Assembly (NCBI RefSeq): GCF_002288925.2
Contig: NW_022098062.1
Location: 6,560,308-6,624,307 of the forward strand
DNA: 64,000 nt
Source: Delphinapterus leucas
Taxonomy: Eukaryota; Chordata; Mammalia; Artiodactyla; Monodontidae
Direction: 5' to 3'
The position numbers and the translations under genes were made by a program. Each line of letters starts with the position of its first letter. Within the stretch, counting starts at the first letter, position 1. The notes under the pieces were generated by a model that saw only the letters and a program-made list of their open reading frames with translations, ran no database searches and was not told the DNA's origin. Shown piece by piece: positions 11,596 through 24,900 of this stretch.

Positions 11596-11810
11596 GGGCT
11601 TCCCTGGTGGCGCAGTGGTTGAGAGTCCGCCTGCTGATGCAGGGGACACGGGTTCATGCCCCGGTCTGGGAAGATCCCACATGCCGCGGAGCAGCTGGGC
11701 CCGTGAGCCATGGCCACTGAGCCTGCGCGTCCGGAGCCTGTGCTCCGCAACGGGAGAGGCCACAACAGTGAGAGGCCCGCGTACCGCAAAAAAAAAAAAA
11801 AAAAAAAAAA
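11596..11810 (+). mobile_element. CHR-type cetacean SINE
   Basis: It opens GGGCTTCCCTGGTGGCGCAG, containing the pol III A-box region, has a B-box-like GGTTCATGCC, and ends in a 20-base A-tail. GACATCATACT is repeated at 11581-11591 and 11811-11821. It sits directly behind an L1 that used the same target. Confidence 0.93.
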
Positions 11811-11821
11811 GACATCATACT

Positions 11822-13020
11822 ATGAATGAAAGAGGAGGGGTGTATTTCAAAACTGAAAATCTGACTATATAATAAATATGACAACACAATTAAAAAAACA
11901 GGAGTGTGGCTGCAAATGAAAACAAGTGATGGGTTCAACAAAAACAGGCCCTTCATAGGCAAAAATATAAGAATGGCCTGGACATGAAAAAATAGTGTCA
12001 GGAAGATCAAAGCCCAGAATATGCTGAAGTTTATGAAAAACATTATCTCAAGGAATTTAGGGGCACAGGGAAAGAGGATGATCAGTGAAAGAAAAGGAAC
12101 AAAAAGGATTTGGCTATACTCGAAGTTGATAATGTGATGTTAAAAAAATGACACAAAGAGAACTGAACAGCTCAAACACTATTTTGCTTCCCTGTTCCTA
12201 TCAAGGAGAATTATCTTCCACCTGGAAAGGCTGGAACAAACATTTGAGAGGAAAATGAAAGCTAAGATAGGTGAAAAGATAGAAAAAGAAAACCTGGATT
12301 TTAAATGAGTTCACAGTTCTACACTCAGGGGAATTATATCTCATGGGACTTAGAAACTTCAGATGTAATCACAAATCCAAGTTACATAGTCCTTGAGATG
12401 AGCAAGTGTCCCAGTTTTCAAAAACAGGGCAAAAGACCTACTGCTACTTCAGACCAATGCGATTAAAGTTAATATTACAAAAGAGAAGATTACTAAATAG
12501 ATAGAGGGTGAACAAGAAGTCCTAATTTTTTAGTTTTGAATAATAATAATGTAGATATGGATATGGCAAACAAACTAGAGTATGCATTTAGGAACAGAAC
12601 TTAGTACGGAAATTAAGTGAAATTTATAACAAAGTTAACCTGACATACTTAATGCTATGCATAATTTTTATCATGCTGAATGGTAATCAAGCATAAATGG
12701 AGCCCTTCATGCACATGAAAATAATTAATATTCTTTTGAGGCAGCATTTCTAAAGTCAGAGAGTGGGGTTGGGAGACAGAAGCCAGCCAGCAGCTGCTCT
12801 GCTCCCGATTCCACTCCACCCAGACACCCCTTAGGGAAGGGGGTTGCTCTGCCTTAAACCAAGGCAGTCCCAGACTCCAGCCAACACCCAATAGCTGGAG
12901 CTGGGTTGCCATGTCTACTGGGATTCTCTGTGAGAGGAACCCAGGAGAATCTGATTCTAAGGGGGCAGGAGATATCCTCTCTGATGAAATAATCAGTAAG
13001 AGGAATTCTTTCCTGGGCAA
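11822..13020. other. Unassigned intergenic DNA
   Basis: AT-rich with no recognised gene or repeat. Open frames here are short and show no domain. Confidence 0.5.
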
Positions 13021-13021
13021 C

Positions 13022-13348
13022 TTTTTTTTTTTTTTTTTTTTTTAAAGAAGATGTTGGGGGTAGTAGTTTAGTAATTTATTTATTTTTGCTGTGTTGGGTC
13101 TTCGTTTCTGTGCGAGGGCTTTCTCTAGTTGCGGTGAGCGGGGGCCACTCTTCATCACGGTGCACGGGCCTCTGACTATCGCGGCCTCTCTTGTTGCGGA
13201 GCACAGGCTCCAGACGCGCAGGCTCAGTAGTTGTGGCTCACGGGCCTAGTTGCTCTGCGGCATGTGGGATCCCCCCAGACCAGGGCTCGAACCCGTGTCC
13301 CCTACATTGGCAGGCAGATTCTCAACCACTGCGCCACCAGGGAAGCCC
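13022..13348 (-). mobile_element. CHR-type SINE, longer form, antisense
   Basis: A T-tract is followed by GCTGTGTTGGGTCTTCG and GCTTTCTCTAGTTGCGGTGAG. The antisense tRNA head is at the right end (TCAACCACTGCGCCACCAGG, then GAAGCCCC). The extra 3' half distinguishes it from the short CHR copies. Imperfect GGCAACTTTT/GGGAACTTTT duplications flank it. It is more diverged than the short copies and so older. Confidence 0.88.
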
Positions 13349-13894
13349 CTTGGGGAACTTTTGAACACCCAGAAACCATGGGATTGGGTTAGCTGGAGCA
13401 AGTGGCTGAGCAGAGGGAAGGAGGATGCAAAGGGGAAGTGGTAGTGAGTCAGCTGTCAACTGCATTTAAGATGTTTGTTATTTGATACCCAGTGTTCAGG
13501 GGATGGGAGTGGAGTGGATACAGGCTGAGCCTGAGTGGGGAACTGAGGTTGGGGGAAAAGGGAGGGAGGCGGGCAGCTAGAGGACAACTCCTGCCGGAAG
13601 AGGAGAGGGGGGATGACAGGGGCTGAAAGAGAGATGGAAAAAGAGAAAGCTTCGCAAGAAACAACATTCAGACTTTTCACAGGAATGAGCCCTGGGTTTA
13701 AAATGATATGCTGTCTGGCATTTGCTTCAACAATTCAGTGTATGTTTGCGGGAGCAATGGGGCGGAGGTGAGCGGGGGGCACAGATGAAACAAGATTGGC
13801 TGTATGACCACAATTGCTGAAGATGGGTGGTGGGTACCTAGGGGTTCACCACGCTATTTTCTCTTCTTTTACACATTTCCTTTTTTTTTTTTTC
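13349..13894. other. Unassigned intergenic DNA
   Basis: Purine-rich from about 13490 to 13650. No gene or repeat was recognised. Confidence 0.5.
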
Positions 13895-14420
13895 TAAGCT
13901 ACTAGTTTCCCATCTGACTCAGAGTAAAAAAAACCAAAATCCTTCTAATGGCCTACACAATCTTGCCCCCTCCTCTCCTGTTATATCTCTCACCACCTTT
14001 CCTCCTCCTCTCTCCCTCATTCTCTGCTATTCCTTCACCAGACACACTCCTCCCACCTTAGGGCTTTGCAAGGGCTGGTCTCTCTGCTCAGAGTTGTCTG
14101 CACCCAGACATCCACATGGCTTACCCACTGTCTCGGGGAGGTGTCCTCTGACCATCCCATTCAGAATGTCAGCTCACTCCCCTTTCCTCCAGCCCTGGAA
14201 TTCCAGAGAAGTTCAGATTTATCACCCTATGTTTATTTTTTCCATACAATTAAAATCTTCAGACATACTATCTAATTTACTTACATATTTATTATCTGTC
14301 TTTAGCACCAGAATTTAAATCACCAGAGAAAAATAATTTTTGTGGGGTTTTATTTTTGGGGGGGGGAAGGTTGTTGAGTGACTGGAACAATGCCTGGCAC
14401 CCAATAAATGTAAGTAGAAT
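13895..14420 (+). repeat. L2 LINE 3' region, sense
   Basis: L2 signatures are ATGGCCTACACAATCTTGCC, TTCACCAGACACACTC, GGGCTTTGCAAGGGCTG, and the terminal AATGCCTGGCACCCAATAAATG. It is a diverged relic. Confidence 0.7.
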
Positions 14421-17022
14421 AAAAGTAGGAAGTTTTAGAACCACTTACAAAGCTGAGACAAGGGAGGGAGAAGGTGCCTTCGGCCCTGGTACTAGTGCCT
14501 ACTTCAACAGCAGGAGTAGCTAAGACCCATCCACTCCCACCTCACTCTCTCGCACTACGCAAGAAATCTGGGGCACCCGATTGCTGAGGGGTGCAGAGCT
14601 TATACATAGCTCCTCAGAGTCATTGCCCTCCTCCCCAGACTTGAGGCAGAGATTTCATAACATGGTTTTGAGACATCTAAGCCTAGCTCCAGTTATGTCA
14701 CGTGACATCACAAACTTCTCAACCAAACTCCTCATGACAAGGAGAGGAATTTCTGTCTAAACCGTATAATTGAAAAACTTCTCAAAATTGGGGCTTTGTA
14801 ACTTTCAGGAAACTTTAGGCTTTAGCTAAATGCCTATTTTTAGGAGGAAGTTATCACAGAACCAATGTTCAAAATCAGTTCCATGATTAGGAAGAACGTG
14901 GGCATCAAAACCCAATTTAAAAAGGCTACTTTGTGCCAAGACTTTTTACATGGGAGGCAATTTCCAAAAGCCTTATTCCTTCCTGAATTTACAGCTACCT
15001 CCTTCACTAAGAAGTCACTCCTATACATGCCTTCATTTCTCCGTGGCACAAACTAGCTGGGGAGCTTGGGCAAACGACTCCTTTGGGCCAGTTTTCTTAT
15101 AACAAAAACACCCCCAGAGGATGTGTGTGTACCTCTCAGAACTTTCAGAAGATAGACATAAACAATAGAATGAAACCCCACAAAAGGCTGGGAGTCGTTG
15201 CCTTAAGTGATAGCATGAGTATTTGCAGGCATGGGAAGAGGATTATCCGTATCCTTTTTAACGATGTTATTAATCAAAGAAAATACTGTTTGATCTATTC
15301 ACAAGTGATTGTTCAGTGATATGTCACCGTTTATAATATAGATGCATGCAGAGTCTGGATGACCCTCCTGGGCTGATCAAGGCCAGAATGTAAGCCCAGG
15401 GTAAAATGGACAGGCTCCCTGCTTCCATTTCCACAGACTAGGCCTAGATGCCTTGTGCTGCTCCCAGGCCTGAGGAAAGATGCCATCTGGAGGATCCCCA
15501 TTTCAGAGAGAAATCCAGTGCAAAACTGACCATGAATGGGTCTCCAACAATTCAGGATCCACAATGTAACAGCAGCCACTATCAAGTCACCTAAGGGATT
15601 TAGGTTCTTTTTAACAAAAACTTTCCTTTTTACTAATATCTTGGGGACCCTTTCTGGAATTTCATTTCCCAGTCATTTGTATAGTTCTGGGTGTAATTTG
15701 GGAAGAGGTTTCTTTCCGTTGGCCTACAGATCCACTGAATGAGTCAAGCCTCGTAAGTTTCCCTTACTCACATAATCCGCACGCGCTTTCTAGAGGAAGC
15801 AGGCTCCCCTCCCGTTCAGTCTCAGGTTCCCTATCTGAATAGGTACCTTCAAGGTCCCTGCAAGAGCTGCCAGACCCAACTCCCATGTTGCTAAGCCAGA
15901 TGGCTCGTCCCTAACCAGAGCGAATATCCACTTAACCACCAGCTGTCAATTGCCTTGGCCAGGGAAGAGGATGGAGTCCGCCCACTCTGTGTGCGGCGAC
16001 ATACAAACTATTCATCAGAGGAAGGAGTCCCGAGGGATGGAGTCTACAGGGCCTCAGAAGAACTATGATGCAGTTTTCTGTGCTAATGGGGGAAGGGAAG
16101 GAGAGAGGAGTGTGCTTTTCAGTTACAAGAGATCCCACCCCCCAATTGCTCTACCTGTCAAGCAACAGGAATAGCTTCTATGAACAGAAGAAATATGCTA
16201 TGTGTGTAACAGTCCTGCAAGGCATTTAGTTCAGTTCTGTTCTTCGTTCCCCATTCCCTCAATTGCTGAAAAAAGAATGCTAGCTGAAATGGTGTGGATT
16301 TTCCGAAACAGGTATTTTCTTCACCTGTGCAAAGGGTCCCTTCCCCCTCTCAAGAAAGACAACTACTTTGTTCTCAAAAAACTAAAGTTGGTTCAGGCAA
16401 GTCTTTTTTCTGTGCGTTCTCATAGTAGGATATGCTAAGTGTACACAGATAGGTTGTCACTAACCACAGCTGAGTTCTCTTATAAAAAGAAACCAATCTT
16501 CTTTCTAATTCATTCTTCTATGACCCCTAAATAGGTAAAAGAAAAACTAAGCAACCAGAATGTAGGGGCTGAGCTCAAACTAAGGACAAGAAGGTGAAGG
16601 CGGAATGTGTGCCAGGGATCAGGGGTTGAAGCCTAAGGAAGCAGGTCCACTGTACTGAAAACATCCTCCAGACAGCATTTCCTCCAAGGCACACAAAGAT
16701 CGATCGCACTCTTTACCCTCTTTTCACAAGCGGAATTCCACATTTCAGGGTGAAGAGAAACAATCCAGAGTCCTACCGAGAATAATTTTAATAGAATATA
16801 AACCTCCAATGGCTGCAAAGAGTTAAAAACACAGAAAGTTGAGCTGAAGGATTACCCACATCCACCAAATAAAAGATAAGGCTACCGAACCCAGAGTTAG
16901 CATCTCATGGCACATACATACCGAAGGAACACTGAAATTTAAAAGATTTGCCATTTGATAAGGTACAGAAAACAGGGAATTTGAGGAGACAAAAAGAAAA
17001 AAAAATCCAACCAATAAAATAG
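14421..17022. other. Unassigned intergenic DNA downstream of ZW10
   Basis: About 2.6 kb with no recognised gene, RNA or repeat. In human the next gene this way would be TMPRSS5. None of the frames read here show a trypsin-like protease motif (GDSGGP or TAAHC). Confidence 0.5.
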
Positions 17023-17029
17023 AATTTAG

Positions 17030-17154
17030 TCCGGGAATTCCCTGGCAGTCCAGTGGTTAGGACTCCTTGCTTTCACTGCGGAGGGCCCGGGTTCAATCCC
17101 TGGTAGGAGAACTAAGATCCTGCAAGCCACGTGGCTCAGCCAGAAAAAATATAT
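17030..17154 (+). mobile_element. Short tRNA-derived SINE
   Basis: GGGAATTCCCTGGCAGTCCA is followed by GTGGTTAGGACTC, and the B-box-like GGGTTCAATCCC ends the tRNA-like part. AATTTAG repeats flank it at 17023-17029 and 17155-17161. It is an older cetartiodactyl SINE form than the young CHR copies and lies just beyond the ZW10 poly(A) site. Confidence 0.85.
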
Positions 17155-17354
17155 AATTTAGTTGAAATAGCAAAAAGTGCCAAAACTTTATACTGAAAGA
17201 AATGTTAAATTATCAGATAGTGTCATGAAGAAAGACGGTAAGTCATTGAGTCCTCTGTGAGGATCATAAATGTCGATAAAAAGAATGGCACGAAAGATAG
17301 GAAAACTTGATGGCCTCTTTTGTCAAAGTTCCCATGTTATTAAAGACACTCACC

Positions 17355-17842
17355 CTTAACTCTGAAAAGCATTATTTATTGGAAAGAAATACTGAAGGAA
17401 GTCTTCTTAATTCCTGCAAGATCAATTTATGGTTCCCTTGCCCTCCAAAATATATCTCCCATCTCTCACAAATTCTTTATCCTGACTCTTGGAACGATCT
17501 GGATTCCTTGATCCAAGGCCAGGGCTTATATTTTCAATGGATACAGTTCCCAGAGGGCCCTGGAAGCAACATGAAACAATGTCACCCTATAGTTTCTTAT
17601 TAAGGGAGGGTGGCTAAAAAGTCAACAAATTGAGGTGCTTCATTTGACATCTGATCCTAACAACCAATTCTTCCACAAAGCCTCATACAGGCCAGGAGGT
17701 AAGGCGTTCTTAGGTGAAATCAAACTTCCATGATATATCAGTTCACCAAAACCAACGGGTGATTCCAAGAAGTCTTTAAAGACTAATAACACCAAGAAAG
17801 GAATCCAACTGCTCAAGACACGGCTTTCTCAGGAAGATGGAG
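17355..17842 (-). other. ZW10: ZW10 3' UTR
   Basis: The minus strand runs from the base after the stop codon (17843) to just past the AATAAA at 17380-17375. The resulting UTR of about 0.48 kb fits the human transcript as I remember it. The exact cleavage point is an estimate. Confidence 0.7.
17375..17380 (-). terminator. ZW10: ZW10 polyadenylation signal
   Basis: TTTATT on the plus strand is AATAAA on the minus strand, about 465 bases after the ZW10 stop codon. It is the best placed canonical signal for this gene. Confidence 0.7.
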
Positions 17843-17963
17843 CTATTTAATCTTGGCAAGGGCAGCTGCTCTTCTTTCTGTGTTCTGGAACAAGGCACGA
17901 ATTAAAGCTTTTACTTCACTGGAAGAGAACGCAGCTGCCAAGGGCCCTTTTCCATCTGCCCAC
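17843..17963 (-). CDS. ZW10: ZW10 coding exon 16 (residues 740-779 and stop)
   Basis: Reads [20 protein letters not shown], then [19 protein letters not shown] and TAG. The acceptor is TTGCAG. The C-terminal AKIK end matches the family and sets the stop. Confidence 0.96.
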
Positions 17964-20900
17964 CTGCAAAATGAAAAACACAATTTCTATTTCCTATTAA
18001 GTATAAGCCAGATTTTTAAATTGCGTATTTGATCCCAAGAGTGTATTTGTTTAAAATGGAAATAAAACAAATTCTGGCATTCTTCCCCTTCTTTAGGAAT
18101 CTACCAGTCAGTATCTTTGACATCTTCTACTTCTTGGCTGCATTTTGGTAACAGCATAGACAGACGAAGAGACCAAGTTAGGAAGATAAAACTGTTCTCC
18201 CTCATTCTATACTCACTAAGCCCGTTTGAACTTGACAATTATGACCACATCCTCACATGGTTATATAGAGTAATGGGATCTGTAACTACTTTAAAAAGTG
18301 AACCACAGGCAACACATTTTAACTGACAAAGGATAAGTATAAAAAATACATATGAAATCACAAACAACCCCGTAGAATAAAGGGTAAAAAATATGAATAG
18401 CTCAGAGATACAGAGAACAAACCAGTGGTTATCAGTGGGGAGACAGAAGCGGGGAGGGGGAATTTAGAGGTAGGGGACTAAGAGGTACAAACTATAGTGT
18501 ATAAAATAAGCCTCAAGGCTATATTGTACAACAGGAAATATAGCCAATAATAACTATAAAGAGAGTATAACCTTTAAAAATTGTGACTCACTATATTGTA
18601 TGCCTGTAACTGAATAATACTGTGCATCAACTATACTTCCAAAAGAAAAACACACAGAGTCCCAATATAAAAAAAATATAAACAGGCATTTTACAAGAGA
18701 AGAAAAATGATCACTAAAAAGATGCTCAATGTCATTAGAACTTAGGGAAATATAAACTAAAATGACAATGAGCTACCATTTCACAGCAACTAGACTAGCA
18801 AAAATTTTAAAGTCTGATAATACCAAATACTGGTGAAAATGTGAAGCAACAGGATAAACCATGAAATATGCATCTATAAAATAAATAAGTCACAGGCAGG
18901 GATGTAACATACACATGAGGAATATAGTCAATAATACTGTAACAACTTCGGTGATGGATGGTAACTGATCTTACTGCTGTGATCTTTTCATAATGTATAA
19001 AAATATCAAATCACTATGTTGTACACCTGAAACTAATATAATATTGTATGTTAATTATAACTCAGTTTTTTAAAAAAACTATGAAATATTTATATAATGG
19101 AATATGATACAGCAGTGAAAACGAACTGCAGCTACAGATACCTTCACGAAAGAATTTTCTGAACAAAAGAAGCAAGTTATAGAAGACTCCATTTAGGGAT
19201 ATGTGCAAATGTGGTAAAACTATAAAGAAAAGCAAGGAGATAAATAACACAAAATTCAAGATAGTGGTTACCCCTCTGGCGAGGACGATTTGGAAAAGGG
19301 TACATAAGGGTCTTCAAAGGTAGCGGTAATATTTTTAAGCTGAGCAATAGGTACATGAACATTTATTTCACTCTTTTTCTTTAAACTGTGAATATATGTT
19401 ATATATACTGTACTCTTTCACATGTATATTTTATAATTTTTAAATGTTTAAAGTACACAACTGGAGATAGTTTCCTTGGTAAAAAAATTTTTCTCAATTA
19501 GTTATTATCCTTATATTTACTGAAATCTCTAGGAGGAAAAAAAATCTTCCTAGGCAGAAGAAAAGAAGCTGAGATATATCAGTATTGTAATTTTTCTCAT
19601 AACGAAGAATTAACGATCATTCTTGGGTTGCAAGAGGGCCCTTTAACAGCCGAAAGAAAAATTCTTATCTGCTGCCCTCTGGAGTCTTACCTGAAGACAT
19701 AACTCACTAAGGACTTGTAAGTAACAAACGAATAAATCAAATTTTATACTAAATGTAGTTAGAGGTATTTTGATGTGATTTTTTTTTTTCAAGCAAAAAA
19801 TCTCATTTACCTTGTTTTAGAATGGATAGTATTTGCTGGGAACAACTCAGACACATCTAGGACAACTAGTCTAATGTAATTGGGCATCTATAATAAACCA
19901 AGCCAAAGCAGATAGACAAGTAGCTATAGGGATGGATATGGACCTTAATGCCTATTCAGTGAGTTCCCTATACAAGGTATGCATGCTTGTTAAAAATATA
20001 CCAAGACAATAATAAAAGCGTCCAAGGATGTATAACTAGCCCACATCTATCCAGTTTTTGCATAGTATTAATGACCTTCACACACTCAGTATGATACGAC
20101 ATAGCATACAATTACAGAGCACAGCAACATTAACTGATGGTATTGAGAGAAAACATCATCTACTATATTTAAGGAAAGATGAATCCTTTCTATGTGTGTG
20201 GCGCTGAATCTCTAAAACTACTTTACTCCCTGTAGAAAAACTGCTGGTCAATCAAACAATGGCTTGATGCTGAATATTCTTACAGATAAAAGTCACTTCT
20301 CTGTTAACATATCAAAGCCAATCTTAAAATGCATCCACTGTTGATTAAAATGGGCAAGAATTTCCATCCAGGTGTCAGATGGTTGTACTCCTTGTAAGTG
20401 CAAGAAGTACAAGATCATACGTACAGCATGACAAAACAACGTGCTCAAGACCAAAATAATAGAAACAAGAAGTCTTTACGCTATCAAATATGAGAAAATG
20501 GTCATGAGATCCACACTATGATAGACCATGCAAAGGCCCCACCTACTGCTACTCAATATGAAACTTTCTTGAGCAATATTAAGAAACAGAGAGAAGCACT
20601 GCTCTCAATGGCACTAATACTCTATTACAGCTGTGAAGAGATATATAAATCCTATAGAAGGATTTTACCCACCGATCCCCAATTTCTTGCAGGCTGGCTT
20701 GTAACATTATCATCAATTCTTTGAATGGCATCCATTTTGGCACGTAGACCGGAACCTCTTCTTGATATTTCTTGTTCTTGTTTTCTTCAGACAGAGGTGC
20801 AAATACTTGAGGTCCTTCATCCATCACTGTTTTGCATAAGGAATACAATCTATCACCATCTTCAGTAGAGATGTCCTGATTTTGCACAAAGGGAACACAA

Positions 20901-21865
20901 CAGAACAGAATTGAGCCAGCTTAGCAGTAAGTAAAAAGCAGATCTTTGGTGTAAACTATTCAGGGGGTCAGCCACAGCAAGATGTTTTCCAACCAATTTA
21001 GCACACCTTACTAGACACTAGATTTCATCAGTTCTGACAATACTCCTAAAGCTAGAATGACACAAAATATGTTTCAACAGATTGTCGGTAATTTAGTCTG
21101 CCTGCATGAAAAAATCCATTTCTCCAATAGAATGTGGTGCAGTTTGCTGCAAAGCAGGGAGTGTTATCACAAGGGTTTAGCCAATCTATACTTTAGAGGT
21201 ATCAGCTGGCAGAGTCCAGGCAACTTTCCTGTAGGATCAAACATGTGTGTTGGTAAAGTGGTACCTGCACAAGGCTGCATTTCACTTTACTAAATTATTT
21301 AGTTCACGTACATGTTAAGTATATATGACTTCACACTTTACATTTTGGGAGCACTGCCCCATTTCCAACTTCCTCATTCATAATTTACACAGATGCTAGA
21401 TGGAGAAGCAGCATAATCCTGCTTTCTTAAACAGGTATGAAAGATAGAGATTAGCAACTCTCCAGCAAAACAGAATTAAGACAAAAGTGAAAAAAATAAC
21501 AGTATAATGAGTTAGACATGAAACATGAACAATTTCTTCTACCATCTGTGTTGACTAAAGATGAGACTTCAACATCACTTCCTTAGGAAAGTGACAATCT
21601 GGAACAAGAACTGCATCTCAAGTCTGGTGAGACATCTAATGGCCCTTACCTCTAGGGCAGTGATTCTGCCAATGATCTCAGAAATTGTTGTACTGAGTAA
21701 AGTCCCCATAGCCTTGCAATATATGTTCACTGGCAGGACATCCTGCCACACAATTCCAAGTCTCTTTAGTTGGTGCAATACCTGTCAGAAGAATACAGAT
21801 ATTTACATGGAAGAGAGATTGTTACAACTCACATTTTTCTAGATTTACATTTATTGTGTGACTGC

Positions 21866-21906
<41 letters not shown>

Positions 21907-24900
21907 GGAGAAGAGGTGTTATATAACGGTGAGGTAAAGTAATCAAGAACATGTGCTTCTTGAAATTTCACCCTAGTGATATCTCTGCTAGATGAAAAAC
22001 TGACTTATTCTGAGGATGGGAAAACTAGTAAAAAGATAAGTCACTTAGGAGAGAGAGGCATTTTTCTAAGATGAAAGCTAGTATTTCAAATTTCCCAAAC
22101 CTAAGTTCATGGGTTAAATACTTGCTATGACAGACTTATTATTCCCATCACTAGTGGCTTGATGGGAAGATAGCTTCCTGTTGACTTGGTGGGGTAGGGG
22201 AAGGGAAAGATCGTATACAAGACTGTAAAAGGTAGCCACATTTTCCAATGGGAGCTCTGGGGCATGAACTGAGCTACCTGTTACATACTCTTTGGTGCTT
22301 AAAAAACAAGGTGGGGGAGCATCTAAAGGAAGAGTACAAATTCCAGAGGGAACAACAGCCTCCCACCTGTCGGACTGCTTTACTTGCTGCAGAATAATTG
22401 TCCTCATCGTCCATGTTTGAAAAGTTTCTAGCACTTGATAATCTTTCCAGAAGTTCTCCTTTCTGTGCCCGCATTTGGGCCAAAAAACACTCTGTCCCTA
22501 TAATAAGAAAAGAGAATAAAGAATTCTAAAAGTTGTTCAATTACACAATGCAAAACCAGGGTGGAAGAGGAGAGACAAGCATGAACCAAATATCAGATTC
22601 TGCCTATTTGAAAACAACTGCTTGTTAGATAACATCATAAGGTTGCCCTAAGGTTACTAGAAACATCACTGCTAATACATTAGCCGGTCCCTCCAAGCCC
22701 ACCCTCAGGATAGTAAGTCTTTTCCAACAGTTAGTCCAGAGTCAGATAAGAGAAACTGCTTATACAGTAGAAGTAACTGCTTATTTTTCTGATATATCTA
22801 CACCACCTAAGGGAAAAGTCAGGAATTGAAAAGCTAAGTAAATCATATAGATTCTCTGCTTTTCTTAGGCTATCATTATTGACTTACCCCACATTTCTTT
22901 TGATTTTTAATAATCAGAAGTAAAGCTAAAGGAGGTATAAGAGAAGGGAGCTAGGTTGAGGTTTTGCAAAAGAATAAGCACTGTCATTAGTGAGCTCTTA
23001 CCAACAATGCTAACAGAATTGTCACACTACATCTTAGTTATGTGTCACTCTACTGACATAACTCTGATTTGGTGAATTCACTGCACACCAGCAATGCAGT
23101 CTGGAACACTAATGTACCATGAAATCACGTCATGAAAAAGTAATGCTTTCAAAAGACTGCATTCACTTTATAAAACTAACTGGGAACACCTGCAAATTAA
23201 ATGCCCTCCCACTTTCCAATACAGCTCAGGACCACCACCTAATTTCTAACTGCTGCATTCATAAATTACAAAGATACTAGTCTGATAAGCTGCATTATCA
23301 ATATGCTTCCTAAATTTAAAGTATCAGTTACCAAGTCTCCTGAAGCCAGGTACAAGATCCACAAAAGTAGTAGTGCCATCACACAGAATGGGGGCAAGAC
23401 GTAACCTGAACTGATGCCCGAGGGTCAGCAAGTGGTGAGCAATATACATACAGTTGTTGAGGTGAATGGCAGCCAACTGGGGCAGTTTTTGAAGGTTCTC
23501 CCTAGGTCAGGAGGAAGCGTAGGAAAAGAAAGAAATCTCCTGTTATTGAAGTTGGGGTTGATGAAAAGTTACCCTTTTAATGTATTTCTAGGTGCTAATC
23601 ATTGTCTACTGTATAAATGCTGTACATAACAAGGCATAACCTCAGCACGCCCACTCAGTCACTGAGGTTGTTCTGCCTGCATGGGACCTTATCCTTTAAA
23701 ACTATCCTAGTGATTAACAAAAAACAACAAGGGAATCAAGATGTTTACCTGTGTCAACTCTTCATACTAGAAACCTGGCATAGCTGTACATAATAATTCC
23801 CTTGAAATCTAACACTGATAAGTCTGTGGAAATACATGTTTGCTTCCCCTTTCTCCAAATCCCCATTTCATTTGTATAATGAAGCACTCAACTATTTTCT
23901 AATTCACTAGTTTTCAAAGCTGGCTACAGATTAGGGTCACCTGAGAAATTTTAATATAGAGACGCTTAGACTTCACCCCAAACAAATTAAATCACAACCT
24001 CTGAGTGAAGCCAGGGCATTTATATGTTTTAAAATCTTCCCATGTGATTTTAAATTTTCATAAAAGATTGAAAATCACTGCTCTAATTCTTCTGCACATA
24101 TTAGTCTCCCTACCCAGCTTGGGAAGAGATCTTGTCTTATGCCTCTGCTACATATCCACTAGCAGTCATTCAATTAATACTTCCTAGTTTGCTGATTCAA
24201 TGTCAGGCTAGAATATACAAAATTGGAAACTAACAATCTTAAGACAGTTGTCCTCACTTTGGGCTACACATCAGAATCATTGTAGGGCTTTAAAAAACAG
24301 AGATATGTTTAATCTTAAACCATACCTATAAATCAAAATCTCTAGGGGTAGGGCCTAAGCAAATATATTCTTCAAGGTCCATAAAAGAGCCTAAAATACT
24401 GCCAAAGCTGTGAACGCTAATCTAGAACGGCGGTTCTCAGAGCGTGGTCCCCTGACAAGCAACATCAGCATCACCTGGAAATTTGTTAAAAATTCTAGGC
24501 TTTACCCCAGCCCTACTGATCAGACACCTCAGGCATGGGATCCAGCAATCTGTAGTTTAACAAGGTTTCCTAGTGATTCTGATACACACTGAAGTTTATA
24601 AACCACTGGTCCAGCATAAAGTTCCCAGATCATACAATGCGGAAAAAGAGGCAAATCTAACTCCACACCAGTGTGAAAAATATTTCTAAGTGTGAAAACC
24701 CCTAAGCCAACTGTCTCTGAATCCCCAAAGACGTGGCTATTAACTGACCCGAAGATGTTTTTTTTCCTTTACCTAAGTAGGAGGTGAAATAAAAGTTTTA
24801 AGCCACAGCAAAGAGAATACAAATAAAAATAATGTTTACAATAAATAAGCTGTCTTTTAGAATAAAAACAATAACTGGCCCTACTTAAAAACATCTCAAT

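Noticed and set aside
11596..11810. tRNA-like sequence with A and B boxes, possible tRNA gene
   Set aside because: It is the tRNA-derived head of a CHR SINE, with A-tail and target-site duplications. The same holds for the copies at 48051, 55862, 59936 and 61996.
1..17022. TMPRSS5 exons expected downstream of ZW10 from human gene order
   Set aside because: No serine-protease motif (GDSGGP, TAAHC) was seen. The gene probably lies beyond the left edge.
21867..21902. Regular spacing that might suggest a CRISPR or satellite array
   Set aside because: It is a plain TG dinucleotide run.
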